DNA from: Micropruina glycogenica
Lineage (GTDB): Bacteria > Actinomycetota > Actinomycetes > Propionibacteriales > Propionibacteriaceae
Direction: 5' to 3'
Length of the DNA stretch: 64,000 bases
NCBI RefSeq assembly: GCF_900289045.1
Contig: NZ_LT985188.1
Span: 558,001 to 622,000 of the forward strand
The notes under the pieces are model-generated. The model ran no database searches, was not told where the DNA came from, and saw only the letters and a list, made by a program, of their open reading frames with translations. Made by a program: the position numbers and the translations under genes. Shown here piece after piece: positions 7,699 through 15,959 of the stretch (position 1 is the first letter of the stretch; each line of letters starts with the position of its first letter).

Positions 7699-8562
7699 TC
7701 AGCGATTGAGGGCGGACAGTTCACCGATCGCGATCGAGGCATCCCCGGTGTTGTAGGCCGGCACAGTGCCCGAGAAACCGGCGACCGACCAGTCGACGTC
7801 CCAGTTCGAGTGGGTGCGCACCGTGTAAGTGCCCTTCGGCAGCGACGGGGTGGTGTAGGTGTGCCCACAGGTCGGTGAGGGCGTGCCGGCCTTCACCGCT
7901 TCGCTGTAGGCAGCCATCTTGGTGCACGTGACAGATCTGCCGTCACCCATGTCGAAGGTGGTCGAGCGCCAGCGCGCGGTGAGCGTGAAGGTGAGCCCGG
8001 ACACCGACCGTGTGGTGGTGACGCTTCTGGTGTCACCGGCGGTGAGCCAGATGGGAAATCCGACCGCGAGCATCTTCCACTCGTTGTTGTTCGGGTCGGG
8101 GGAGAATGTCGGGGTTGGCGTCGGCAGGTCGAGTTGGGTCGCCAGACTGACCGCGAGACCGGCCGCGATGTTGCCGCTCAGCAGCAGGTCGTCAGCTCCG
8201 GTACTTCCCCGCTGTTCGCCGTCACCGAAGCAACTCAGCTCCTTCGTGGCGGCCCAGCAGCGATCCTGAGCGCTTGTTTGTACTTCCGCCTTCCTGGTGT
8301 TCGAGCCGTTCCACTGTTTCTGCTTGTTCGGCGACTGGGTCTTGCCGATCGACTGAATGACTACGCCTCTGGCCTTGCCCTTCTTGGTGGCCACTTTGAC
8401 CTTCGTCTTCGGCGGGGGCTTCTTCTTATCCGCGGGTGCTTCGTAAATGTTGCCGAAGCCGCCTGTAGGGGCAGGGAGTCCTGCTATGGCGCTAGGAGCC
8501 GCCGCGAAGGGAAGTAGCGAGTGAGCCACCAGGGCGACCAGGATGACAGTTAACCTCCGCAT
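7699..8562 (-). CDS. Secreted protein of unknown function
   Basis: 287 residues with a Sec signal peptide (MRRLTVILVALVAHSLLPFAAAPSA) and probable cleavage near residue 25. A Lys-rich stretch with KKKPPPKTKVKVATKKGKAR follows, then a Cys-containing segment (DRCWAATKELSCFGDG) and a beta-rich C-terminal half with TFDMGDGRSVTCT and CGHTYTTPSLPKGTYTV, which looks PKD/Ig-like. Many actinobacteria have such a protein beside a small lipoprotein. The start overlaps the upstream lipoprotein gene by 13 bases, so the two form an operon. Function unknown; envelope location inferred. Confidence 0.75.
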   Translation of the reverse strand: MRRLTVILVALVAHSLLPFAAAPSAIAGLPAPTGGFGNIYEAPADKKKPPPKTKVKVATKKGKARGVVIQSIGKTQSPNKQKQWNGSNTRKAEVQTSAQDRCWAATKELSCFGDGEQRGSTGADDLLLSGNIAAGLAVSLATQLDLPTPTPTFSPDPNNNEWKMLAVGFPIWLTAGDTRSVTTTRSVSGLTFTLTARWRSTTFDMGDGRSVTCTKMAAYSEAVKAGTPSPTCGHTYTTPSLPKGTYTVRTHSNWDVDWSVAGFSGTVPAYNTGDASIAIGELSALNR

Positions 8563-9137
8563 CTCGCCGCCTCAGACATTACGTCAACGAGCTTGATCGA
8601 ACCGTCGATCCGCTTTGCCACGTAATCTTCATCGGCGAAGGTGCCGCGGCTGATCGTCTTGCCCTTCCGTTGAAAGACCAACGAGCGCCCATCGGAGCAC
8701 GCATTGAAACTTGCCGTGCCGTCAGACTTGGCCTTGGTGGGCGTTATGGCGACGATCTTTACTTCGCCCGACACTGCTCGTACACCGGCGCGCTTCATGT
8801 CTGCGAACCCGTTCATCGCGCTGTCCATGACGACGTCGGCGATCGTTGCTTTCATCTCGTCCGTGGGCGTGAGTGTTCCACCGGCCAAATACAGCCGGTT
8901 GGCCTCTTTGATCCAACGGCGATACACGTCCATCGCCTCGGCGGTGAACTGCTCCTGCTCGAACTCTTTGGTCGTGCACGGCTTCGGCGTGGCGCTGCCG
9001 AGGGAGCAGGTGGGGCTGGGTGTCGCCGACGGGCTCGCAGAGACCGACGGCGAACTGGTCACCGGCGAGGGAGTGGGGCTCGTCGGCGTGCACGCGGTGA
9101 GCACCGCCAACGCTGCTGCTGCTACTACTGGTCTCAT
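8550..9137 (-). CDS. Putative lipoprotein with Ser/Thr/Pro-rich spacer
   Basis: 195 residues. The N-terminus MRPVVAAAALAVLTACTP is a lipoprotein signal with lipobox LTAC (Cys16). A Ser/Pro/Thr spacer runs to about residue 45, then a helical/beta domain with MDVYRRWIKEANRLYLAGG and a C-terminal VDVMSEAARC. The domain resembles small extracytoplasmic NTF2-like folds, but I cannot name a family. It is the first gene of a two-gene operon with the secreted protein downstream. Confidence 0.75.
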   Translation of the reverse strand: MRPVVAAAALAVLTACTPTSPTPSPVTSSPSVSASPSATPSPTCSLGSATPKPCTTKEFEQEQFTAEAMDVYRRWIKEANRLYLAGGTLTPTDEMKATIADVVMDSAMNGFADMKRAGVRAVSGEVKIVAITPTKAKSDGTASFNACSDGRSLVFQRKGKTISRGTFADEDYVAKRIDGSIKLVDVMSEAARCGG

Positions 9138-9532
9138 CGGGCTACTCCCGGGGCTGGGTATTTCGAGGGAGTATTCCAGCGTTGCGTGCCGCGTGGGGGG
9201 TTATCCACAGGCTGTGCCGATTCTGGTGCCACCGTGGGCATGGGTGGCGGTCGAATAGGCGCCACCCTAGGCGCGTCTCGCGCCTGGCTGCCGCTGACCG
9301 CCGTGCAGCCGTCCGGCGTCCTCGAGGTCACGTGGCTGGGTCGTGAGGTTCCGGCGTTCACCGGAATGACGAGTGCGCAAGCGACGAGGGTTGCGCCTCG
9401 AGCCGGACGGCGGTCAGCCGTCATCCAGGCGGACGCCGGGACCTCTGTCGGTGAAGTGTGAGCCGTGCGCCGACAGCGAACAGCGGCCGGATGCCCTTAG
9501 CTTTGTCACCCGCGTTGGATAGGTTCGGCGTC
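9138..9532. other. 395-base intergenic region with composite-repeat fragments
   Basis: No credible gene. It holds a hairpin TTCCGGCGTTCACCGGAA (9349-9366) followed by TGACGAG, and a second repeat fragment at 9419-9445 (TCATCC...GGCGGACGCCGGGA), both of the family found at 43.7, 46, 48.2 and 54.7 kb. Near its right end, TAGGTT (9520-9525) is positioned as a -10 box for clpP1. Confidence 0.6.
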
Positions 9533-10177
9533 GTGAACGAGATGCTACCCCTGCCATTGACGGACGCTGCACCGCTGCGCGCCGCAGCCGGCCCCAGCCT
9601 GGCCGGTATCAACGATTCGGTCTACCAGGCGCTGCTGGCCAACCGAATCATCTTTCTGGGTTCTGAGGTGCGCGACGAGAACGCCAACGCGATCTGTGCG
9701 CAGATGCTGCTGCTGAACGCCGAAGACCCGCACAAAGACATCTACCTCTACATCAACAGCCCCGGCGGCTCGGTCGACTCGGGCATGGCGATCTTCGACA
9801 CCATGCAGTGGATCAGCAACGACGTCGCCACCGTCGCCATGGGCCTGGCCGCCTCGATGGGCCAGTTCCTGCTCAGCGCCGGCCAGAAGGGCAAGCGCTT
9901 CGCCCTGCCGCACGCGCGCATCATGATGCACCAGCCGTCCGGCGGCTTGGGCGGTACCGCGTCCGACATTCGTATTCAGGCCGAGCAGTCGCTGCACATC
10001 AAGAAGACGATGTCGCACCTGATCGCCGAACACACCGGCCAGACGGTCGAGCAGATCGAGGCCGATTCCGACCGCGACCGGTGGTTCACCGCGCCCGAAG
10101 CACTCGAGTACGGCTTCATCGACCACGTCTACGAGCGCGCCAGCGACATCAAGTCGCCCGACGCACCGAACCAGTGA
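9533..10177 (+). CDS. clpP1: ClpP1, ATP-dependent Clp protease proteolytic subunit
   Basis: 214 residues from GTG 9533. That start is favoured because TAGGTT ends seven bases earlier, the geometry of a leaderless transcript, and because longer forms add residues not seen in ClpP. The catalytic Ser108 is in GLAASMGQF, His133 in [10 protein letters not shown] and the Asp lies further on. The [14 protein letters not shown] strand and handle helix are intact. In actinobacteria ClpP1 and ClpP2 form a mixed barrel fed by ClpX or ClpC1. The next gene, clpP2, begins eight bases after the stop. Confidence 0.95.
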   Translation: MNEMLPLPLTDAAPLRAAAGPSLAGINDSVYQALLANRIIFLGSEVRDENANAICAQMLLLNAEDPHKDIYLYINSPGGSVDSGMAIFDTMQWISNDVATVAMGLAASMGQFLLSAGQKGKRFALPHARIMMHQPSGGLGGTASDIRIQAEQSLHIKKTMSHLIAEHTGQTVEQIEADSDRDRWFTAPEALEYGFIDHVYERASDIKSPDAPNQ

Positions 10178-10185
10178 GGACTGAG

Positions 10186-10836
10186 ATGACCATGCCTGCT
10201 CTGCCCGGTGGACTGGCCCCGTCCGGTCCGTCCATGGACTACTACATTCCGCAGTGGGAAGAACGCACCAGCTACGGCATGCGGCGCGTCGACCCCTACA
10301 CGAAGCTCTTCGAAGACCGCATCATCTTTCTGGGCACCCCGATCAGCGACGACATCGCCAACGCCGTGATGGCCCAGTTGCTGTGCCTCCAGTCGATGGA
10401 TCCGGAACGTCCGATCAGCATCTACCTGAACAGCCCCGGCGGCTCGTTCACGGCGCTGACGGCCATCTACGACACGATGCGCTACATCAAGCCCGACGTG
10501 CAGACCGTCTGCCTCGGCCAGGCAGCCTCGGCCGCCGCCGTGCTGCTGGCCGCAGGCACCAAGGGCAAGCGCCTGGCACTGCCCAACAGCCGCATTCTGA
10601 TTCACCAGCCCGCCACCGAGGGTGGCTATGGCCAAAGCTCCGACCTCGAGATTCAGGCCAAGGAAATTCTTCGCATCCGGTCGTTGATGGAGGGCATGCT
10701 CGCCGAAGCCACCGGCCAGGACGTCGAGAAGGTCAGCCGTGACATCGAGCGCGACAAGTACCTGACCGCCGAAGAGGCCGTCGAGTACGGCATCGTCGAC
10801 GCCATTCTCACCTCGCTCAAGGACGCCGACGCCTGA
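10186..10836 (+). CDS. clpP2: ClpP2, ATP-dependent Clp protease proteolytic subunit
   Basis: 216 residues. The ATG at 10186 is preceded by TGAGGACTGAG, giving a good ribosome-binding site that overlaps the clpP1 stop. An N-terminal extension (MTMPALPGGLAPSGPS) precedes the conserved start YYIPQWEER, as in other actinobacterial ClpP2 proteins, where a propeptide is removed. Ser115 is in GQAASAAAVLLA and His140 in RILIHQPA. The tail YGIVDAILTSLKDADA matches the ClpP2 branch. It partners ClpP1 in a hetero-tetradecamer. Confidence 0.95.
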   Translation: MTMPALPGGLAPSGPSMDYYIPQWEERTSYGMRRVDPYTKLFEDRIIFLGTPISDDIANAVMAQLLCLQSMDPERPISIYLNSPGGSFTALTAIYDTMRYIKPDVQTVCLGQAASAAAVLLAAGTKGKRLALPNSRILIHQPATEGGYGQSSDLEIQAKEILRIRSLMEGMLAEATGQDVEKVSRDIERDKYLTAEEAVEYGIVDAILTSLKDADA

Positions 10837-10860
10837 CCCTGCGACGCTGGCGCGCATCCC

Positions 10861-10888
10861 TTGCGGTTGCGCCTCAGCGGGCTAGGGT
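10861..10888 (+). promoter_or_regulatory. Candidate promoter for clpX
   Basis: TTGCGG (10861-10866), a 16-bp spacer and TAGGGT (10883-10888) sit 24 bases before the clpX GTG, in a 75-base gap after clpP2. clpX may therefore be transcribed on its own as well as by read-through. Confidence 0.45.
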
Positions 10889-10911
10889 GGCGTGCACGGG
10901 AAGGAGGGGTC

Positions 10912-12207
10912 GTGGCGCGAATCGGAGAGACTTCCGAACTGCTCAAATGCTCGTTCTGCGGAAAGAGCCAGAAGCAGGTCAAGAAGTTGATCGCTGGTCC
11001 GGGTGTGTACATCTGCGACGAGTGCATCGATCTCTGCAACGAGATCATCGAAGAGGAGTTCTCCGAGGCCGCTGATGTCGGCCTGCTCGACGATCTGCCC
11101 AAGCCGCGTGAGATCTGCTCCTTCCTCGACTCGTACGTGATCGGCCAAGACGTCGCCAAGAAGGCGCTGTCGGTGGCCGTCTACAACCACTACAAGCGCG
11201 TGCAGGCCCAAGCCAACACACCGCCCAGCCGCCGGGCCGCCGAAGAAGAGTCGGTCGAACTGGGCAAGTCCAACATTCTGCTCATCGGCCCCACCGGCTG
11301 TGGCAAGACCTACCTGGCCCAAACCCTGGCCCGCATGCTCAACGTGCCGTTCGCCATGGCCGACGCCACCGCCCTCACCGAGGCCGGCTACGTGGGCGAA
11401 GACGTCGAGAACATCCTGCTCAAACTCATTCAGGCCGCCGACTTCGACGTCAAGAAGGCCGAGACGGGCATCATCTACATCGACGAGATCGACAAGGTGG
11501 CGCGCAAGAGCGAGAACCCGTCCATCACCCGTGACGTGTCGGGCGAGGGCGTGCAGCAGGCACTGTTGAAGATCCTCGAAGGCACCACCGCCTCGGTGCC
11601 GCCACAGGGTGGCCGCAAGCACCCGCACCAGGACTTCATTCAGATCGACACCACCAACATTCTGTTCATCGTGGGCGGCGCGTTCGCCGGCCTCGAAGAA
11701 ATCATCAACGCGCGGGTGGGCAAGCGGCCGCTCGGGTTCAACAACGACGCCGCCGTGCGCAAGCCTGCCTCGGCCAACCCGTTCGAAGAAGTCCGGCCCG
11801 AAGACCTGCACAAGTACGGGCTGATCCCAGAGTTCATCGGCCGGCTGCCCATGATCTCGACCGTCTCATCGCTCGACTCCACCGCCCTGGTGCGCATTCT
11901 GGTCGAACCCAAGAACGCGCTGATCAAGCAGTTCCGCAAGCTGTTCGAGATGGACGGCGTCGACCTGCAGTTCACCGACGACGCGATCGCCGCGGTGGCC
12001 GAGATGGCCCTGCACCGCGGCATCGGTGCCCGCGGGCTGCGCTCGATCCTCGAAGAGATCCTGCTCAACGTGATGTACCACGTGCCGAGCGACGACGACG
12101 TGGCGCGCGTGCTGGTCACCGAAGAGGTCGTTCGTGACGGGGTCGCGCCCACGCTGGTGTCGCGCGCTCAACTGGCGCACAGCGACCGGCGCGAGAAGAG
12201 CGCCTGA
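10912..12207 (+). CDS. clpX: ClpX, ATP-binding specificity subunit of Clp protease
   Basis: 431 residues from GTG 10912, preceded by GGAAGGAGG at the right distance. The N-terminal zinc domain has Cys13/Cys16 and Cys35/Cys38 (CSFC...CDEC). Walker A is GPTGCGKT at 126-133, Walker B is [11 protein letters not shown], and the ClpP-docking loop is GKRPLGFN. The small AAA domain ends with [18 protein letters not shown]. It unfolds tagged substrates and feeds them to ClpP1P2. It ends 10 bases from the convergent LuxR gene. Confidence 0.97.
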   Translation: MARIGETSELLKCSFCGKSQKQVKKLIAGPGVYICDECIDLCNEIIEEEFSEAADVGLLDDLPKPREICSFLDSYVIGQDVAKKALSVAVYNHYKRVQAQANTPPSRRAAEEESVELGKSNILLIGPTGCGKTYLAQTLARMLNVPFAMADATALTEAGYVGEDVENILLKLIQAADFDVKKAETGIIYIDEIDKVARKSENPSITRDVSGEGVQQALLKILEGTTASVPPQGGRKHPHQDFIQIDTTNILFIVGGAFAGLEEIINARVGKRPLGFNNDAAVRKPASANPFEEVRPEDLHKYGLIPEFIGRLPMISTVSSLDSTALVRILVEPKNALIKQFRKLFEMDGVDLQFTDDAIAAVAEMALHRGIGARGLRSILEEILLNVMYHVPSDDDVARVLVTEEVVRDGVAPTLVSRAQLAHSDRREKSA

Positions 12208-12217
12208 CCTACGGGCC

Positions 12218-13024
12218 CTAGCCGACCTGCTCGCGCACCGGGCTGGTCGGGCTCTGCGGGTAGGTGTCGACCAGACCCTGCAGTCGAGCGAGGCTGACCG
12301 CCACCAGCCGGTCGTGCACGCCGAGCTTGCGGTAGATGTTGCCCAGATGTTTGTGCACCGTGCGGGGCGACAGGCGTAGCCGTGATGCGATCGACGTGGC
12401 CAGCAGACCTTCGGCCAGCAAGCCCAGCACCTGCAACTCGCGTTCGGTCATGCGGGTGTCTTCGACGGTCTCGCGCACCCACTCCTGCGCCTGGCGCGCC
12501 TGAATCGAACGTTCGGCGTGCGGCCACAGCGCCACCAGCGCGTCCCGGGCCCGATCGAGCAGCAGCCGGTCGGCGGCCTCGAACGGCACCTCGCGCGCGT
12601 AGATCATCACGCGCCCTTGGCCGGAAAGCTGGTTGAGGCGCGGCAGGTCGAGGGGCTGGATCACCATCGAGGCCACGTAACCGACACCCTCGACATACTC
12701 GACGAAGAAGTGCTCCTCGCCGATCTGCAACCCGCGTTCGAGCAACTGCCGGGCGATCGTGCGCACCTCAGCGGTATCGGGGTAGGCGGCCGCCACGGAC
12801 GGCTCCACGCCGGGTGCCAGCGTGAAGGTCATGGCCGCTTCGACGTGCAGCGCCTCGCCCAGGTAACGACAGGCGACATCGTCAGCCACGTGGCCCAACG
12901 TGAGGGCTTTCATGGCCTCGCACAGCATGTCGAGGACGACCGAAGCAGGGTCGGCGCGCGCCAGACGTCCATGCTCCCCATCCACCTGCGGGTCCCTTCG
13001 GACGATAGTGCAAGAATCAATCAT
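12218..13024 (-). CDS. LuxR-family transcriptional regulator
   Basis: 268 residues from the ATG at 13022-13024, behind GGGAGGAGCCGG; a longer frame would add a non-conserved, cysteine-rich leader. Residues up to ~170 form an uncharacterised GAF-like sensor region. The C-terminal 65 residues are a LuxR/GerE helix-turn-helix (MTERELQVLGLLAEGL, SIASRLRLSPRTVHKHL, NIYRKLGVHDRLVAV). No receiver aspartate is visible, so it is not a classic response regulator. It is divergent from ptsH-ptsI with 260 bases between, so sugar uptake genes are possible targets; that is inference. Confidence 0.85.
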   Translation of the reverse strand: MIDSCTIVRRDPQVDGEHGRLARADPASVVLDMLCEAMKALTLGHVADDVACRYLGEALHVEAAMTFTLAPGVEPSVAAAYPDTAEVRTIARQLLERGLQIGEEHFFVEYVEGVGYVASMVIQPLDLPRLNQLSGQGRVMIYAREVPFEAADRLLLDRARDALVALWPHAERSIQARQAQEWVRETVEDTRMTERELQVLGLLAEGLLATSIASRLRLSPRTVHKHLGNIYRKLGVHDRLVAVSLARLQGLVDTYPQSPTSPVREQVG

Positions 13025-13284
13025 CCCGGCTCCTCCCGTGCGATTACAGGAGCCGTGATCAGGCTTGCTAAATACGGTGGCACAGGTGCATCTTCGGTCA
13101 CAAGAGTCAGCGTGGGTTTGACCCTCGAGCCGATGCGGCGAGCGGGTGCCCACGACCTGGCGATTTCCTTGAAAGCCCCTAGCCGAGGGCTATATGTTGA
13201 CAGAGACCGGCGTCATTCGCTTCGTCGATTATCCCGCCCGGTCACCGCTCGGTCCGTTGGGCCACACTACAAAGGAGTTTTCTC

Positions 13285-13554
13285 ATGGCCACCCGTGAAG
13301 TCGCTATCGGTTCGTCCGTCGGCCTGCACGCTCGTCCCGCCTCCATCTTCGTTCAGGCCGCCTCGGCCACCGGCCTGCCGGTCACCATCGCCAAGCAGGG
13401 GGGCAACCCGGTCGACGCGCGCAGCATTCTCGGCGTGATGGCGCTGGGTGCCAAGAATGGCGAAGTGGTCACCCTGTCGGCCGAGGGCGACGGGGCCGAC
13501 GCGGCGCTCGACTCGCTGGTCGCTCTGCTCGAGCGCGATCTGGACGCCGAATGA
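13285..13554 (+). CDS. ptsH: HPr, phosphocarrier of the sugar phosphotransferase system
   Basis: 89 residues. The active-site His15 is in GLHARPAS and the regulatory-type serine is in DARSILGVMAL at residue 47. AAAGGAG lies ten bases before the ATG. It carries phosphate from Enzyme I to sugar-specific EII proteins. The last four bases ATGA are shared with the ptsI start, so the two genes are translationally coupled. A TTGACA hexamer occurs at 13197-13202, but no good -10 at the right spacing follows. Confidence 0.96.
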   Translation: MATREVAIGSSVGLHARPASIFVQAASATGLPVTIAKQGGNPVDARSILGVMALGAKNGEVVTLSAEGDGADAALDSLVALLERDLDAE

Positions 13555-15237
13555 GCGAACTCCACGCCACGCTGAGTGGCATCGGGGTCAGTGCCGGCGT
13601 CGCCGTCGGGCCGCTGGTCATCGTCAGCCCGCCGACCACCGACGCCGTCCGACGAGGCGCCGACCACCGACGCCGCGGCGGCTTCGCAGCAGGTGCGCGA
13701 CACGCTCAAGGCGGTCGCGGACGGGCTGACGGCCAAGGCGGCCAAGGCCGACGCCCACGCCAAGCCGATTCTCGAGGCCGGCGCCATGATGGCCGGCGAC
13801 CCGGGGTTGGCCGGAGCGATCGACACCCAGTTGCAGAGCGGCAAGGGCATCACCAACGCCGTTTCGGCCGCAGTCGACGAGTACTGCGCCATGTTCGAGT
13901 CCCTCGGCGGCTACATGGCCGAGCGGGTCACCGACCTGCGCGACGTGCGTGACCGCACCGTGGCCCGGCTGCTCGGCCAGCCCGAGCCCGGGGTTCCGTC
14001 GCTCACCGAACCGAGTGTGCTCGCGGCAGTCGACCTGGCCCCGGCAGAAACCGCGACGCTGTCGGTCGAAACCTGCCTGGGCATCATCACCTCGGCCGGT
14101 GGGCCCACCAGCCACACCGCGATTCTGGCCGCCCAACTGGGCATTCCGGCGATCGTGCAGGCGGTCGGCATTCTCGACGTTCCGTTCGGCACCACGGTGG
14201 CCCTCGACGGCGGCGTCGGCGAGATCGTGATCGACCCGAGCGGCGACGAGCAGCAGTCGTTGCTCGACCGCAAGGCGCGTCGCGAGAAGGCGCTCGCCGC
14301 CGGCTCAGGCAAGGGCATGACCAAGGACGGCCATCCGGTTCAGTTGCTGGCCAATATCGGCACCGCTGCGGATGCCCGCAAGGCCGCGGCCCAAGACGTC
14401 GAAGGCGTCGGGCTGTTCCGGTCCGAATTCCTGTTTCTCGATCGCGACACCGCGCCGACCGTCGACGAGCAGACCGCCACCTACACCGAGGTGCTCAAGG
14501 CGTTCGGCGATCGCAAGGTCGTTGTACGTACCCTCGACGCCGGGGCCGACAAGCCGCTGGCGTTCGCCGACCTGGGGCACGAAGAGAACCCGGCGCTGGG
14601 CCGGCGGGGCATTCGGCTCGGCGCCGTGCGCACCGACCTGCTCGACGACCAGTTGCAGGCACTCGCCAACGCCTACCAGGCCACGAACGCCAACCTGTGG
14701 GTGATGGCGCCGATGATCGCCACTCGGCAAGAGGCGGCGTGGTTCGCCGAGCTCGTCCGCGCCAAGGGGTTGCCCAAGGTCGGTGTGATGATCGAGGTGC
14801 CCGCGGCGGCGCTGCGGTCGTTCGACGTGCTCAGCGAGGTCGACTTCGCCAGCCTGGGCACCAATGACCTGGGCCAGTACACGATGGCGGCCGACCGCAT
14901 GCAGGGCGAGCTGTCAGAGCTGCTCAACCCGTGGCAGCCGGCGTTGCTCGACATCATCGCCTACGCCTGCGACGGCGGCGCCAAGACCGGTCACCCGGTC
15001 GGGGTGTGTGGTGAAGCCGGTGGTGATCCGGTGTTGGCGTTGGTGCTGGCCGGCTTGGGTGTCAACAGCCTGTCGATGGCGCCCAGCAAGGTGCGCGCGG
15101 TGCGCACGGCGCTGGCGCTGCACGACTACGCGCAATGCCAGCAGATGGCCGCGGCAGCGCGGGCGTCCGTGGGTCCGAAAGAGGCCAGGGAGGTCGTGCT
15201 CAGCATGGCCGATCCGGTGCTCGCCGACCTGCTCTGA
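13551..15237 (+). pseudogene. ptsI: PTS Enzyme I, frameshifted after about 30 codons
   Basis: The N-terminus starts at ATG 13551 (MSELHATLSGIGVSAGVAV, the Enzyme I opening strand), but the frame is lost between about 13631 and 13675. From there the next frame carries the rest intact to 15237: QQVRDTLKAV, the swivelling domain with phospho-His motif GGPTSHTAILA, and the TIM-barrel with LFRSEFLFLDRD and GTNDLGQYTM. Two 17-bp direct repeats (13631-13647 and 13659-13675) flank the break at a 28-base period, with the same phase within each copy; removing one period restores a continuous frame. Enzyme I takes phosphate from PEP to HPr. As written it would yield only a short peptide or need a frameshift. 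A one-base sequence error is the other explanation. Confidence 0.85.
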
Positions 15238-15247
15238 GGTAACCGAC

Positions 15248-15286
15248 CACAAGGGCCGTTCCGATTCGTTCGGAACGGCCTTTGTG
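15248..15286 (+). terminator. Hairpin terminator after ptsI
   Basis: CACAAGGGCCGTTCCG pairs with CGGAACGGCCTTTGTG over 16 bp with one G-T wobble, around the loop ATTCGTT, 10 bases past the ptsI stop. Confidence 0.8.
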
Positions 15287-15302
15287 TTCTGGGCAAAGGC
15301 GC

Positions 15303-15468
15303 CTGAGCCGGATCGAGAACCGTCCCCTGAGCCGGATTGAGAACCGTCTCCTGAGCCGGATCGAGAACCGTCCCCTGAGCCGGATTGAGAACCGTCCCTG
15401 AGCCGGATCGAGAACCGTCCCCTGAGCCAGATCGAGAACCGTCCCTGAGCCGGATCGAGAACCGTCCC
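15303..15468. repeat. Seven-unit tandem array of a 23-24 bp repeat (GGGGACGGTTC family)
   Basis: Units read CTGAGCCGGATCGAGAACCG then TCCC, starting at 15303, 15327, 15351, 15375, 15398, 15422 and 15445; copies differ by one or two bases and two lack a C. On the opposite strand the unit is GGGACGGTTCT, six variable bases, GGCTCAG: the same layout as the array at 26290. There are no unique spacers, so it is not CRISPR. It sits between two converging 3' ends. Confidence 0.9.
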
Positions 15469-15491
15469 TTGAGCCTGCTCAGCGGTTGCTG

Positions 15492-15959
15492 CTACTTCTT
15501 GGTGCCCTTCAACGAACCCTTGAGGCCGCCCTTGTCGAGGCCGGCGAAGCACAGCACTTCGCGGTCGCCCGTCGCCCACGACTCTTTGACCGGGTACATG
15601 TAGAACCTGTCCAACGACGAGTCCTTGGTGGCGACCCCGACGAAGGTCTTGAACTCGGCCGTGCAGAAGGTGTCGGCCTTTTCTCGCGCCGCATCCTCGC
15701 CGGGGTAGTCGCCGTCGGGCAGCTCTGTGCGCGCGTACGCCTCGAAGTAGTGGGCGTCGTCACAGGGCAGCACCTGAAGGCTCATGATGTTGCCCTCCTT
15801 CATCGGGCCGGTGCAGTCGCCCAACGTCACCTGAAACGCGTCCACCGACGCGGCCGCGGTGACCTGGCCGGCACTGTTGCGCGGGGCGTCCGAGCTGCAG
15901 CCGGCCAGCGCCAGCCCCGCGACCATGGCTGCTGCAGCAGCCGCGACCAGCCGACTCAT
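15492..15959 (-). CDS. Septum-formation-family lipoprotein
   Basis: 155 residues with a lipoprotein signal (lipobox LAGC, Cys21). The mature part has [27 protein letters not shown] and a final CFAGLDKGG: the paired-cysteine pattern (GDC...PCD.PH..E) of the actinobacterial septum-formation domain, usually extracellular and of unproven function. The start overlaps the valS stop by four bases, so it is expressed from the valS transcript. The pairing with valS is probably incidental. Confidence 0.75.
   Translation of the reverse strand: MSRLVAAAAAAMVAGLALAGCSSDAPRNSAGQVTAAASVDAFQVTLGDCTGPMKEGNIMSLQVLPCDDAHYFEAYARTELPDGDYPGEDAAREKADTFCTAEFKTFVGVATKDSSLDRFYMYPVKESWATGDREVLCFAGLDKGGLKGSLKGTKK

Noticed and set aside
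6090-7868. 592-codon minus-strand frame across trigger factor
   Set aside because: Runs through the tig gene, its terminator and part of the tRNA region in antisense; not a gene.
9134-9424. 96-codon minus-strand frame in the clpP upstream gap
   Set aside because: Overlaps repeat hairpins, Pro/Ala/Arg-rich, and no start context.
13576-15237. ptsI as an intact gene from GTG 13576
   Set aside because: It would lack the conserved first strand of Enzyme I, which is present just upstream in the other frame with its own coupled ATG; the GTG has no ribosome-binding site.
15303-15468. Possible CRISPR array
   Set aside because: Repeats are directly adjacent with no unique spacers, and there are no cas genes. 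Same verdict for 26290-26480.
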